Assembly: GCF_030408755.1 (NCBI RefSeq)
Contig: NZ_CP047209.1
Span: forward strand, 2,170,001-2,234,000
Direction: 5' to 3'
DNA: 64,000 bases
Source of the DNA: Corynebacterium felinum
GTDB taxonomy: Bacteria > Actinomycetota > Actinomycetes > Mycobacteriales > Mycobacteriaceae
Shown here: in pieces, positions 36,463 through 44,414 of the stretch
Numbering within the stretch: position 1 is the first letter of the stretch
How the letters are laid out: each line of letters opens with the position of its first letter
Translations under genes and position numbers: made by a program
Notes under the pieces: generated by a model
Database searches by the model: none
Told to the model about the DNA's origin: nothing
The model's input: only the letters and a program-made list of their open reading frames with translations

Positions 36463-37607
36463 TAGGCAGCAGCCTTTCTGACAGAATCCAAGAGGCTACG
36501 TGCAGACTCTTCCTTCTTTACACCTAGGTAGTACATGGCATCCCTCAGTGGCAAAAGATCCGTCCCCACAGCATCAGCAGCAGCCGAAAGGAACCGCTCA
36601 CCGATTCTGGGACGAATATTGTTGATCCCGTTCCCACCACTCGTTTTTTTGATGGGCCCAAAATAACTACATTCCTCGATTAGCTCGTGAGCATCTTCTC
36701 GGTTGATCAGCTTAAGGTCGACTCCACGCCATACTGTGGCTGCGGGGCTTACCCCAAGCCTGTGTGCAATCGTGGCAATTGCATCCTTTTGATGTTGATG
36801 AGGAAATTTTTTCCACACGTGCTTAAAGTAGCTGGCTGGAATCAAAAACTCCGCCGCAAAACGATTGCACCACCGTTCAATGTCGGGAGCGCCGTCTATT
36901 TCTTCCCCTGACACACCGGGCTCCCCTAGGAGCACATGCCCAAGCTCGTGGGCCAAGCTGAACAGCTGCGCACTTTTGGTGTCCTGCGCATTGACAAAAA
37001 TCAGCGAGAACCCGCGATCTATGAGGGTAAAGCCTCGAAATTCCTCCGGGTCAAGCGGGCGATGGGTGTTATTACGAACTACAGAGCTTCGCATGACGAG
37101 CACGCCTGTGTTCTCAATAAGTCTAGAAAGTTGTGCCACCGCTTTTTCACCCAAAGCATAGTGCCCTGGTTCCCATCCCAAGTGGTTGCGCACTTCTTTG
37201 GCTGCTTGTTCTGGGTTTGATTCTAGAGTGTACGTCGGAAGCGGTTTATCTTGTTGAACATCGAATTCTTGGGCGTACTCCACATACCAATCAAGCCGAC
37301 TACGGCAGTCTTCAATAACTTGTTTAAGGTCGGAGCTTGGGTTCTTAAGTCCTACACTTCCTACGGTGCGAAAATCTGGAAGATCAACTTTTTCTTCAAT
37401 TGGTTCATCGAGAAGCAAGTAAGGGAAAAGAGTACCTGCTTTAGCTGCCAGTGCTTCTGCTTGGCGAAGTGTAGGCTGCTGGGATCCATCAAGCCACGAA
37501 GTGATTCTCTTGAATTCTGGCACCTTCGAGAGCTCGGAAGTGGACATACCAGTTTTTCCGATTGCCCATTCAAGGAGTTGTCGTTTGATCGGCACTCGAA
37601 TGCTCAT
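36462..37607 (-). CDS. HTH and ImmA/IrrE metallopeptidase protein, likely antitoxin
   Basis: 381 residues; ATG preceded by GGAGG. An N-terminal XRE-like HTH (about residues 10-60, LLEWAIGKTGMSTSELSKV) is followed by a linker and an M78 (COG2856) peptidase domain with the zinc motif LAHELGHVLLG and downstream NRFAAEFLIP. The combination with a downstream DUF4411 PIN gene is a known type II toxin-antitoxin arrangement. It probably represses its own promoter upstream of 37607. Confidence 0.9.
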   Translation of the reverse strand: MSIRVPIKRQLLEWAIGKTGMSTSELSKVPEFKRITSWLDGSQQPTLRQAEALAAKAGTLFPYLLLDEPIEEKVDLPDFRTVGSVGLKNPSSDLKQVIEDCRSRLDWYVEYAQEFDVQQDKPLPTYTLESNPEQAAKEVRNHLGWEPGHYALGEKAVAQLSRLIENTGVLVMRSSVVRNNTHRPLDPEEFRGFTLIDRGFSLIFVNAQDTKSAQLFSLAHELGHVLLGEPGVSGEEIDGAPDIERWCNRFAAEFLIPASYFKHVWKKFPHQHQKDAIATIAHRLGVSPAATVWRGVDLKLINREDAHELIEECSYFGPIKKTSGGNGINNIRPRIGERFLSAAADAVGTDLLPLRDAMYYLGVKKEESARSLLDSVRKAAA

Positions 37608-38060
37608 TGCTCACCTCCACACCAGAATTATAACCTCACGTTCACTGCGTGTTTACTGTGCGTGAAGCACTGCCTAGACAAATTGAGTTCAAAATACCTT
37701 AAGATTTCGTCTTCCCTGTCTGGGTTGCTTGCCACATTAACTCTGTGACTTTGTCAGGCACATGGCCTTTATCAAGACGATTAACCGTTGGGGAGCGCTC
37801 TTTATTGCAATGGATATTCGATCGCTTTCACGTTTGTAAAGCTCCCGCACAAAAACAACAATCTTTCGTGAATTCAACGCATTCTTTGGTTAGCCTCAAT
37901 AAAGGCTGCTACCTGCAGCATATCCGGTGTCACCAACCATCAAAATTCGCGACCGAAAACGGGGAATCTACCACAGCAACACACCACACTCCCCTCGTTC
38001 AACGACTCGTACCCAAACGGTGGGTAGATTCACTCGTGCGAAAACCTCAAGACACACAGT
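37608..38060. other. Intergenic region between antitoxin and AAA ATPase genes
   Basis: It holds the divergent upstream region of the antitoxin gene. A plus frame at 37745-38107 is open, but it overlaps the end of the ATPase gene and has no recognisable sequence, so I do not call it. Confidence 0.4.
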
Positions 38061-39176
38061 TTACGGCTGGTAACGGTGCAGGTGTGCACGGATATGTTCC
38101 CGCATGAACGGGATTGTGAAATCAAGAACCCCGTGACGTACAGGTTTAATCAGCCCGCGGTTGATCAGCCTGCGCCGGTAAGTGGAAAGTTGATTAGCCG
38201 GTTTACCCATCGACTCCACTACTGCATTGAAGGTGATCTCTGCTTTCTGCTGTGCCATCGCAACGAGAAACTCAAGTTCACGTTCAGGGACGCTGCGCAA
38301 TGCGGGAATATGAACTTGGGTACCCATCCGTTCGATAATCAAGGGAACGCCCGCATCAACCGTCTCGGTTGTGATCTCATTTGTTTCAGCGAGAAGCCAC
38401 GCCACGGATCCGATGAGCTGGATGAGATAGGCATAACCGTGACATAACTGTGTGGCGCGGGCCAGTGCATCTGGGGTGAATGTTTTATCCCCCAAGTTCG
38501 CTGTTGCTTGCAGTGTTTCAGCAACATCGTCGTCGGAAAGCTCTTCGCAATAAAGTGGAACAGCGCGGCGCAGGAACGTGGTTCCGGGGTGTTCTAAAAG
38601 TACGTTGATTTCGTGGGGCAGTCCAGCAAAACATAGCGCAATGTTGAGATTCTTACGTGCTACATGCTGAATAGCTTCACTCAGCTGCCGTAACTGCTCA
38701 GGCGATGCCGACTGCACTTCATCCATCGTGATAAAAACGCCGCTGTTGCTCGCGGTGAGAATTTCGCAAGCATACTGCAGCATCGACTGAAGGTCGTGCT
38801 TCACCTCATATTTTTCCGTGCTGTCAATCCCCACTGAGCCAAGCCTGCCAATGTTTATCTGTTTAATTTTAACGGCGGTGCCGCTTGGGTCGATGCGACG
38901 CAACAGTTCCGGAAGCGCGGTCTGCTCCAGTTTGTCAATCATGCTTTTCGACGCGCTTGCCTGCACCACTTCCCACCCCACACGCTTGGCTGTGGCCTCT
39001 GCTTCATTGAGAAAAACGGTTTTTCCTGACCCCCTTAAGCCGCTGACGAGACTAAATCGCTCAGCAGAACCAACCCCTGCGCGCAGAGCGTACTCAACGT
39101 GAAGCAAAATGCTTTTTCGCCCAGCGACAACGCTGGGGCTTATCCCAAAAGTTGGACGAAACGGGTTAGCAACCAT
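38061..39176 (-). CDS. AAA ATPase with C-terminal winged helix (Orc1/Cdc6-like STAND group)
   Basis: 371 residues from the ATG at 39176, which coincides with the predicted start site of a leaderless transcript. Walker A is SGLRGSGKTVFL (near residue 45), Walker B FITMDEVQ, and a sensor-like ALCFAGLPHE follows. The C-terminal 80 residues look like a winged helix (LEFLVAMAQQKAEITFNAVV, then QLSTYRRRLINRGLIKPV). Closest to bacterial ATPases of the ORC1/AAA_16 kind seen in mobile and defence regions. Role unknown. It is preceded by a repeat array likely to be its own operator. Confidence 0.82.
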   Translation of the reverse strand: MVANPFRPTFGISPSVVAGRKSILLHVEYALRAGVGSAERFSLVSGLRGSGKTVFLNEAEATAKRVGWEVVQASASKSMIDKLEQTALPELLRRIDPSGTAVKIKQINIGRLGSVGIDSTEKYEVKHDLQSMLQYACEILTASNSGVFITMDEVQSASPEQLRQLSEAIQHVARKNLNIALCFAGLPHEINVLLEHPGTTFLRRAVPLYCEELSDDDVAETLQATANLGDKTFTPDALARATQLCHGYAYLIQLIGSVAWLLAETNEITTETVDAGVPLIIERMGTQVHIPALRSVPERELEFLVAMAQQKAEITFNAVVESMGKPANQLSTYRRRLINRGLIKPVRHGVLDFTIPFMREHIRAHLHRYQP

Positions 39177-39183
39177 GCCCGCC

Positions 39184-39189
39184 ATTATA
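39184..39189 (-). promoter_or_regulatory. Extended -10 promoter of the AAA ATPase gene
   Basis: The minus strand reads TGATATAAT (TG-n-TATAAT) ending 7 bases before the A of the ATG at 39176. This spacing fits transcription starting at the start codon itself. Confidence 0.6.
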
Positions 39190-39213
39190 TCAACCCACGT
39201 CAAGGCTAGTGCC

Positions 39214-39279
39214 TGTACGATTTCACACTGCTTGTACGATTTGTACGATTTCAGACCGCTTGTACGATTTGTACGATTT
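39214..39279 (+). promoter_or_regulatory. Five TGTACGATTT repeats upstream of the AAA ATPase gene
   Basis: TGTACGATTT occurs at 39214, 39233, 39242, 39261 and 39270, with spacings 19, 9, 19 and 9 bp, that is, a 28-bp period built from 9-bp pairs. It sits 25-90 bases upstream of the -10 hexamer. The 9-bp pair spacing is shared with the array at 32432-32510 although the motif differs. Likely an operator for the ATPase or an iteron. Confidence 0.75.
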
Positions 39280-39485
39280 GCCCAAAAGTACAGTGAAATG
39301 CAGCGCCGTTCTTTTCTTCGATTCTCTTATTTCTCACTGAGCAGAAAACGTCGCACACTGGCCATTTCGTACCAGCTCTTCACTAATCTTGACCCTCTTG
39401 CCCCGCACAAGGAAAAACATAGTCACCTTTGCCCCCCGCTTCCCTACTGCTTGCTCCTGCGGGAACCACTCACCTGATTGCGAGT

Positions 39486-39507
39486 CACGAAACAGCGCTG
39501 TTTCGTG
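39486..39507. repeat. Perfect 22-bp palindrome
   Basis: CACGAAACAGC / GCTGTTTCGTG without loop. It may be a protein-binding site or a terminator remnant; no T tract follows. Confidence 0.7.
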
Positions 39508-39550
39508 CACATCCGCTTGCCCGAAACCTCCGCCACCATTATTCCTTCCA

Positions 39551-39616
39551 GGACAATAGTGCGGTGGTGCCCTTCACCGCGTTGACACTTTGATTTTTGT
39601 CAACGCAACCCACTTA
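39551..39616 (+). pseudogene. 3' tail of a lost DUF4143 ATPase gene
   Basis: The plus strand reads DNSAVVPFTALTL-stop and continues with TTTTTGTCAACGC, closely matching the end of the intact gene at 40369-41595 (DNIAVVPFTALTL-stop, CTTTTGTCAACGC). Homology begins near 39551 and ends where the miniature IS starts (39622). Only about 15 codons and the 3' flank remain. Confidence 0.8.
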
Positions 39617-39621
39617 CCTAA

Positions 39622-39755
39622 CCCAGATTTTTCATGAATGTGGAGTGAACAAAAAGTAAAGCAAGTGCTTCTTGACCTGCTAGAATAGTGATGTTTTGAA
39701 GTCAATATATAGGCAGAAAGAAACGAAAACCCTAACGCCCCATGAAAAATCCGGG
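39622..39755 (+). mobile_element. 134-bp miniature derivative of the IS1380 element
   Basis: The left 110 bases match the left end and leader of the intact element (CCCAGATTTTTCATG, TGCTTCTTGACCTGCTAGAA, GGCAGAAAGAAAC); the sequence then jumps to the end of the transposase gene (GAAACGAAAACCCTAAC) and to the right inverted repeat CCCATGAAAAATCCGGG. The first junction lies in a shared AAGAAAC, so the deletion used short homology. Flanks are CTAA and TTAA, close to but not identical target copies. It has no coding capacity but both ends, so an active transposase could mobilise it. Confidence 0.88.
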
Positions 39756-40235
39756 TTAAGGCGTTATCCTCCCACGCGGCGAAATTTTCCGTGAGCGGGT
39801 CTCAGCACACAGGGGTATTCGCGGTGAAGGGAAAACCTGCGACCAGTCGACATTGCCCGGCGCGCAGAATAGTGCCACGATCTCACGGTTGGCATTGTGT
39901 GGGGCAGTCAAGAATTCACAGTAGTCCTGCGGCAGCGTTATTTATAGGGTTTCTTCTGCGCTTCTAAGCTTGCCGACGCCCACACCTGTCCAATCCATAT
40001 TTCAGCCTCCCGGGCGTGTTCGTTGTTTCGTGATGGTTTTGAATTCTCACACTGTTTTTCTTGGAACTTTTAGTTGCCACGGTGCCCCTTTTTGAGGATC
40101 TTCCGATGGCTTTTACTGCCATTACCCCACATTCGGAAGTGCCTCAGTTCACAGTTATTCACGATTCCCTGCGGAAAAGACCCCAAGACTACTGAAAGGA
40201 CAGTAACTTGACGTGACGGCGCTCAGTCTCCCCAT

Positions 40236-40327
40236 TTACATTTTTGGTCGTAGCAGACTTACAATTTTGATCGTAGCGAGTTTATAATTTTTGCTGTAGC
40301 GGACTTACAATTTTAGACATAGTACAT
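40236..40327 (+). promoter_or_regulatory. Four 23-bp tandem repeats upstream of the DUF4143 ATPase gene
   Basis: Units start at 40236, 40259, 40282 and 40305 with TTACA/TTATA, then ATTTT and (C/T)GTAGC (weaker in the fourth). The 23-bp period puts sites on nearly the same helix face every two turns. Likely operator or iteron. Confidence 0.75.
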
Positions 40328-40368
40328 GTGCAGTTTAATAAAATTTCGGGTTGAACAGGGGAAATGTA

Positions 40369-41595
40369 ATGAGCGCATCATATCGCAAGCGGATAGTCGA
40401 CCAAGAACTTCACAGCACTCTCAACCGTGCCGGAGCTGTGCTCATCCAGGGCGCTAAAGCCTGTGGCAAAACTGAAACAGCACTCCAAGTGGCCGGTTCT
40501 GTTATCACTATGGATACTAACCCCCAAGCATCCCGTCTCATGAGCATTGATCCTCATTTACTCCTTGTGGGCCCCACTCCACGGCTTATTGATGAATGGC
40601 AAATCCACCCTGAGATCTGGAATTACGTTAAGCGGGCTGTAGACGATCGAAAAACACCAGGCCAATTCATTCTCACCGGTTCCACTGCCCCGCAAGCTGA
40701 AGAATCACGCCATAGCGGGGCGGGCCGATTCGCTCGGCTTACGATGAGAACTATGACTTTTGTGGAGACTGGTCACTCGTCCGAAGAAATCAGCTTGCAC
40801 GACGTGCTCGATAATGCTCCGATCCAAGCGATGAGTGATAAACACATAGACTTCCACACCTTAATCACTCGTATCGCGGTGGGTGGGTGGCCTGGGAACC
40901 TTACGCTCAACACCGAAGACGCACTGGAGATGAACAAAGATTACGTTGAAACCATCGCATTCGCTGAGGTTCAAAATTTCAATTTGCGCAACAGCGTTAA
41001 AATGCGCCGGTTACTCACATCCCTTGGTAGGGCTATTGGAACTGAAATGAATGTGTCCACCATTGCCAGTGATATAGGTGCGGGCCACAAATCGACCAAT
41101 CTGTACCTTGATGTGTTGCGCCAGCTGTTCATTGTTGAAGAACAACCGGCATGGTCTTCACACTTGCGTTCGCGTGCACAACTGCGCAAAACCCCAAAAC
41201 TGCATCTGGCTGACCCCTCCTTAGCGGTCGCAGCATTGTCCGCAACGCCTACTACCCTTCTTGAACAGTTGGAATACACTGGTCAGCTTTTTGAATCGCA
41301 GGTTGTTCACGACTTAAGGGTGCTCAGTGGACAGCCAGTGTTCCATGCACGCGACAACTCTGGCGCAGAAGTTGACGCCATTATCGACTACCCCGATGGA
41401 AAACTACTGTTAGTAGAAGTGAAGCTTGGGCAAAACGATGCGGTGGTTGAACAGGCTGCACGATCATTGAATAGATTTGCAAACAAGCTCAATCGCGATG
41501 ATGTATCAAAGATGATTATTACCTCGGGCGGGTTCGGCTACCGCCGCATCGAAGATAATATTGCGGTAGTTCCCTTCACCGCACTGACACTGTGA
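40369..41595 (+). CDS. AAA_14 / DUF4143 ATPase
   Basis: 408 residues from the ATG at 40369 (CAGGGGAAA upstream). It has a modified Walker A IQGAKACGKTETAL, an Asp-rich RLIDEWQIHPEIW in place of Walker B, and sensor FILTGSTAP. The C-terminal DUF4143 half ends in a PD-(D/E)xK-like fold: FHARDNSGAEVDAIIDY, then LLLVEVKLG. These orphan ATPases (COG1373) are common in actinobacteria and archaea; the function is unresolved. A relic of a paralogue's 3' end lies 750 bases upstream, so the locus once had two copies. Confidence 0.9.
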   Translation: MSASYRKRIVDQELHSTLNRAGAVLIQGAKACGKTETALQVAGSVITMDTNPQASRLMSIDPHLLLVGPTPRLIDEWQIHPEIWNYVKRAVDDRKTPGQFILTGSTAPQAEESRHSGAGRFARLTMRTMTFVETGHSSEEISLHDVLDNAPIQAMSDKHIDFHTLITRIAVGGWPGNLTLNTEDALEMNKDYVETIAFAEVQNFNLRNSVKMRRLLTSLGRAIGTEMNVSTIASDIGAGHKSTNLYLDVLRQLFIVEEQPAWSSHLRSRAQLRKTPKLHLADPSLAVAALSATPTTLLEQLEYTGQLFESQVVHDLRVLSGQPVFHARDNSGAEVDAIIDYPDGKLLLVEVKLGQNDAVVEQAARSLNRFANKLNRDDVSKMIITSGGFGYRRIEDNIAVVPFTALTL

Positions 41596-41671
41596 CTTTT
41601 GTCAACGCTCCCACTTCAGTAGCACCGCCCGAAAACTTTTAGATGAGTTTTGCAATGTACGCAGTTCTCGT

Positions 41672-41911
41672 TTAAACGTGCACGTGTTGTGCTTGGATAA
41701 GTCCACGTACTCCTTCGAAATTCGCAATTCCCGCAGGGATGAGGATGAGCGGGGTTAGTGTACTGGAAGCTAGAAGAAGGATCGCAATGAAACCTGACAG
41801 GATACCTACTATAAATAAGAATGCACTGGTTATGGCCAGGCGACGGCGATAAGACCGGTTATTTTCACGTATGGTCTTGCGAGCTTCTTCAACTGAAATG
41901 TGGGCTGTCAC
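41672..41911 (-). CDS. Small two-helix membrane protein
   Basis: 79 residues from a GTG at 41911 with AAGG 6 nt upstream. A charged N-terminal helix (VEEARKTIRENNRSYRRR) precedes two hydrophobic segments. It follows the VWA gene by about 65 bases on the same strand and may be co-transcribed. No family recognised. Confidence 0.6.
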   Translation of the reverse strand: MTAHISVEEARKTIRENNRSYRRRLAITSAFLFIVGILSGFIAILLLASSTLTPLILIPAGIANFEGVRGLIQAQHVHV

Positions 41912-41976
41912 CGTGCGCCTTCAACTGTGATGATGTGAGAGTTTTCTGCGACGGGGGCGTTAAGTCAGAAGTGTGG

Positions 41977-43842
41977 TTACTTCTTTCGTTGCAGAGAATA
42001 TCCTGCGGCGCCAAAGGCTGCGATGACCAAGGCGATGATAAAACCTGGAATTAGCCAGTTGCTTTCTTTCTCTTCTGGTGCAGCTTGATTAGAGTCAGCT
42101 GCATTCGCGGTGGTCGAAGATACTGTGGGGGTTTGGGTAGAAGCTTTCGGGAACGTTGGCCCCTTTACTGCTTGGCCTACTGGGCTTGCGGTCAGTCGGT
42201 ACTTTATGGGTTTAAGTTCCGTGGTGGCATCTGTGTTGCTGTCGCGCCCATGGCTTCGGGCACTGACCTGCACGTAGTGGGTGCCACCAAGCCACGACGA
42301 GTGGCCTGGGTATTCCGCTTCGCTCGCATTCGCGTATGCGATGGGGAATTTCGTGCCTATCACTACTGGCTTACCAATATCCTTAGTGAACAGCGGTCCT
42401 GAGCTTTCACTCGCGATCTTTTCGTGGATAGCATTGCTGAAAGTAACGTCGAGGCTTCGCTGAAGACTTGTGGCGAAGTTATCGCTTTCTGTGAGGGTGT
42501 CCTCTAGAACCTCGGCGGTCACGTCGAGGGCTTGACCCCACTCAATGGGGACGGCGAAAAACTGGGTTTCGCCTTCCACAATCTCGGCTTCCACTGTTCC
42601 GTTGATAAGCGGTGCGGACTCATCGGGTTGCGAAGCTGGGGTGACGTTCTGCGGGTTTTCGCTTGGTGCGGGCTGGCTGAGATCCTCCGCACTGCGTCCT
42701 GTGGAGGGAGATTTGTTGAAATCGTCCCCAAGGTCGGTCGGCTTGGGGACCGCCACCACGGTGAAATCGACGTCTTTTACTGGTGAGCCGGTGAGATGGA
42801 GATTGAAGCTTTGTTCACCGGTGCAGTCCTGAGCGATGAAATACCCCGATGCGGGCATGTCGGCGGTTGTGTCGCTGGCTGCCATGGTTTCACCAGAGCA
42901 ACTTTCGGCAAAAATGGTCATCCCGTAATGCCCCTCAAGGAATTTTTTGGTCCCCACTGGCGGTACTGTACTCATCCCAATGTGCAGCGTGTGGTTTTCC
43001 GGCACATCAATTGTGAAGTGTGCTGGTTCCTTCTCCGTTGTTGGTGCTATCACGTGGTAGCGGGCAGGTGTGTCCACAGTACCCACATCCAGAGTGGGTG
43101 CCTGCTTCTTGTCGGCACTGAATTCTACTCGTGTGCTGGGAAGTTGGTAGCCCACTGCGGTGCGGGTGGTGACGGTGGTCAGGGAAGCTTTCAGGCTTTC
43201 CGCGCTTGATGCATCCGCATAGGTACCACCCGTAACGTGGGCAATGCACTCCAGTTCGGCGCGTGCTGCCTCATCAACTTTGAAACCCACGGTGTGCACC
43301 ACGAGGTCCGTTCCTTGATTTTTCAGTTCTTGCGCTACTTCACACACCGGCGGCGGTGCGCAAGTATCGATGCCATCAGAAACTAAAACAACAGAGCGTG
43401 CTCCTTCCTTCGGCAACAGCTCGGTGGCTTTACGCAGCGAGTTTCCAATCGGCGTGTATCCGCGCGGTTCGAAACGTGCCACCGCATCTTTTAATGCTTG
43501 CTTGTCCTTTTCGCCGGGGCGTGCGATGACGGAAATATCTTGACACCCTGCGTCTTTTTCTTCCTCACTGCTACCCGTACCGGTTCCGTAGGTGACTAAA
43601 CCGAGTGGGGCACCATGTGGAACGTGGTCGATAAATTCACCGACTGCCTGTTTCGCCGCGTCCATTCGTGAGCGACCATCAACATCGATTTCCAGCATGG
43701 AGCCTGATGAGTCCAACACCAGCACCGTGGGCTGTAATATCGCACCCGCCGACTCCTGCGCAGAAACAACGGGACTGACCCCAACCATCAGCACGCTTGC
43801 GAAAATCAAGGAAAAGGCTGGGCGGGAAGAAAAAGTGGGCAT
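41977..43842 (-). CDS. Secreted, membrane-anchored VWA-domain protein
   Basis: 621 residues from the ATG at 43842 (AGG 6 nt upstream); a TTG at 43863 is the alternative. The signal peptide ends near SPVVSAQ. The VWA domain (about residues 35-215) has an intact metal site: VLVLDSSGSM (DxSxS), the Thr in RGYTPIGNSL and the Asp in VVLVSDGIDTC. A long beta-rich region follows, then a low-complexity Pro/Ser/Thr/Gln linker, and a C-terminal membrane helix (WLIPGFIIALVIAAFGAAGY) with a basic tail QRKK. Topology: outside with one anchor. Possibly an adhesin or envelope-complex part. Confidence 0.85.
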   Translation of the reverse strand: MPTFSSRPAFSLIFASVLMVGVSPVVSAQESAGAILQPTVLVLDSSGSMLEIDVDGRSRMDAAKQAVGEFIDHVPHGAPLGLVTYGTGTGSSEEEKDAGCQDISVIARPGEKDKQALKDAVARFEPRGYTPIGNSLRKATELLPKEGARSVVLVSDGIDTCAPPPVCEVAQELKNQGTDLVVHTVGFKVDEAARAELECIAHVTGGTYADASSAESLKASLTTVTTRTAVGYQLPSTRVEFSADKKQAPTLDVGTVDTPARYHVIAPTTEKEPAHFTIDVPENHTLHIGMSTVPPVGTKKFLEGHYGMTIFAESCSGETMAASDTTADMPASGYFIAQDCTGEQSFNLHLTGSPVKDVDFTVVAVPKPTDLGDDFNKSPSTGRSAEDLSQPAPSENPQNVTPASQPDESAPLINGTVEAEIVEGETQFFAVPIEWGQALDVTAEVLEDTLTESDNFATSLQRSLDVTFSNAIHEKIASESSGPLFTKDIGKPVVIGTKFPIAYANASEAEYPGHSSWLGGTHYVQVSARSHGRDSNTDATTELKPIKYRLTASPVGQAVKGPTFPKASTQTPTVSSTTANAADSNQAAPEEKESNWLIPGFIIALVIAAFGAAGYSLQRKK

Positions 43843-43863
43843 CAGACACCTGCTTTTGTTCAA

Positions 43864-44414
43864 AGAAAATGGAAGTATTCTCCTGTTTTACCCTAGTCCG
43901 TTTTCGTGCTGCTTCCGAGCGTTTTTGTTTCGGATCAATCGAGTCTTAAACGTCGATGAAGACGCACGCATATCCAGTTTTGCGCCCCAAAGGTTGTGCC
44001 AAAAAGCACGCAACCTGCGCTTAAGTGGCACCCCCAGTGCCCCAATTTTCTGATTGATAGAAGCGTTCGCCGAGACAACACACAGCTTAATTATTAGGAA
44101 AAAATAATCACGCTTTGAGTAAAAAATTGGCCAAGATTTGTCCTAGCGCTTGCTTTTCGACGCCCACTCACCGCCCGCTTATTTGTGCACTGTGCTCGTG
44201 AAGTAAATGTTGCCAGCACCTAGCACTTTGCCTACATCGGTGAGCAAAAGTGCACTACACACTGGTTAGCCGGGGAATGATGCCATCCCTGTGACCTGCG
44301 ATGATTAACATCAATGACCTCAGATTTTTCGCATGCGGCACGGTGGGCAATTGCATAGTCGCAAAACGCGACCAATCATGCCCACGTTCAAGAGCTGGAC
44401 GAGTGCTAATGAGC
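43864..44414. other. Intergenic region between VWA gene and hsdR
   Basis: No gene supported; the plus frames here are shadows of the VWA gene or lack ribosome sites. It contains the VWA promoter region and the 3' flank of hsdR. Confidence 0.4.

Noticed and set aside
37745-38107. 120-codon plus-strand ORF between the antitoxin and ATPase genes
   Set aside because: Overlaps the 3' end of the ATPase gene and has no protein-like conservation features.
39214-39279. Possible replication iterons
   Set aside because: No replication initiator or DnaA boxes nearby; the gene downstream is an ATPase with a leaderless promoter, so an operator is simpler.
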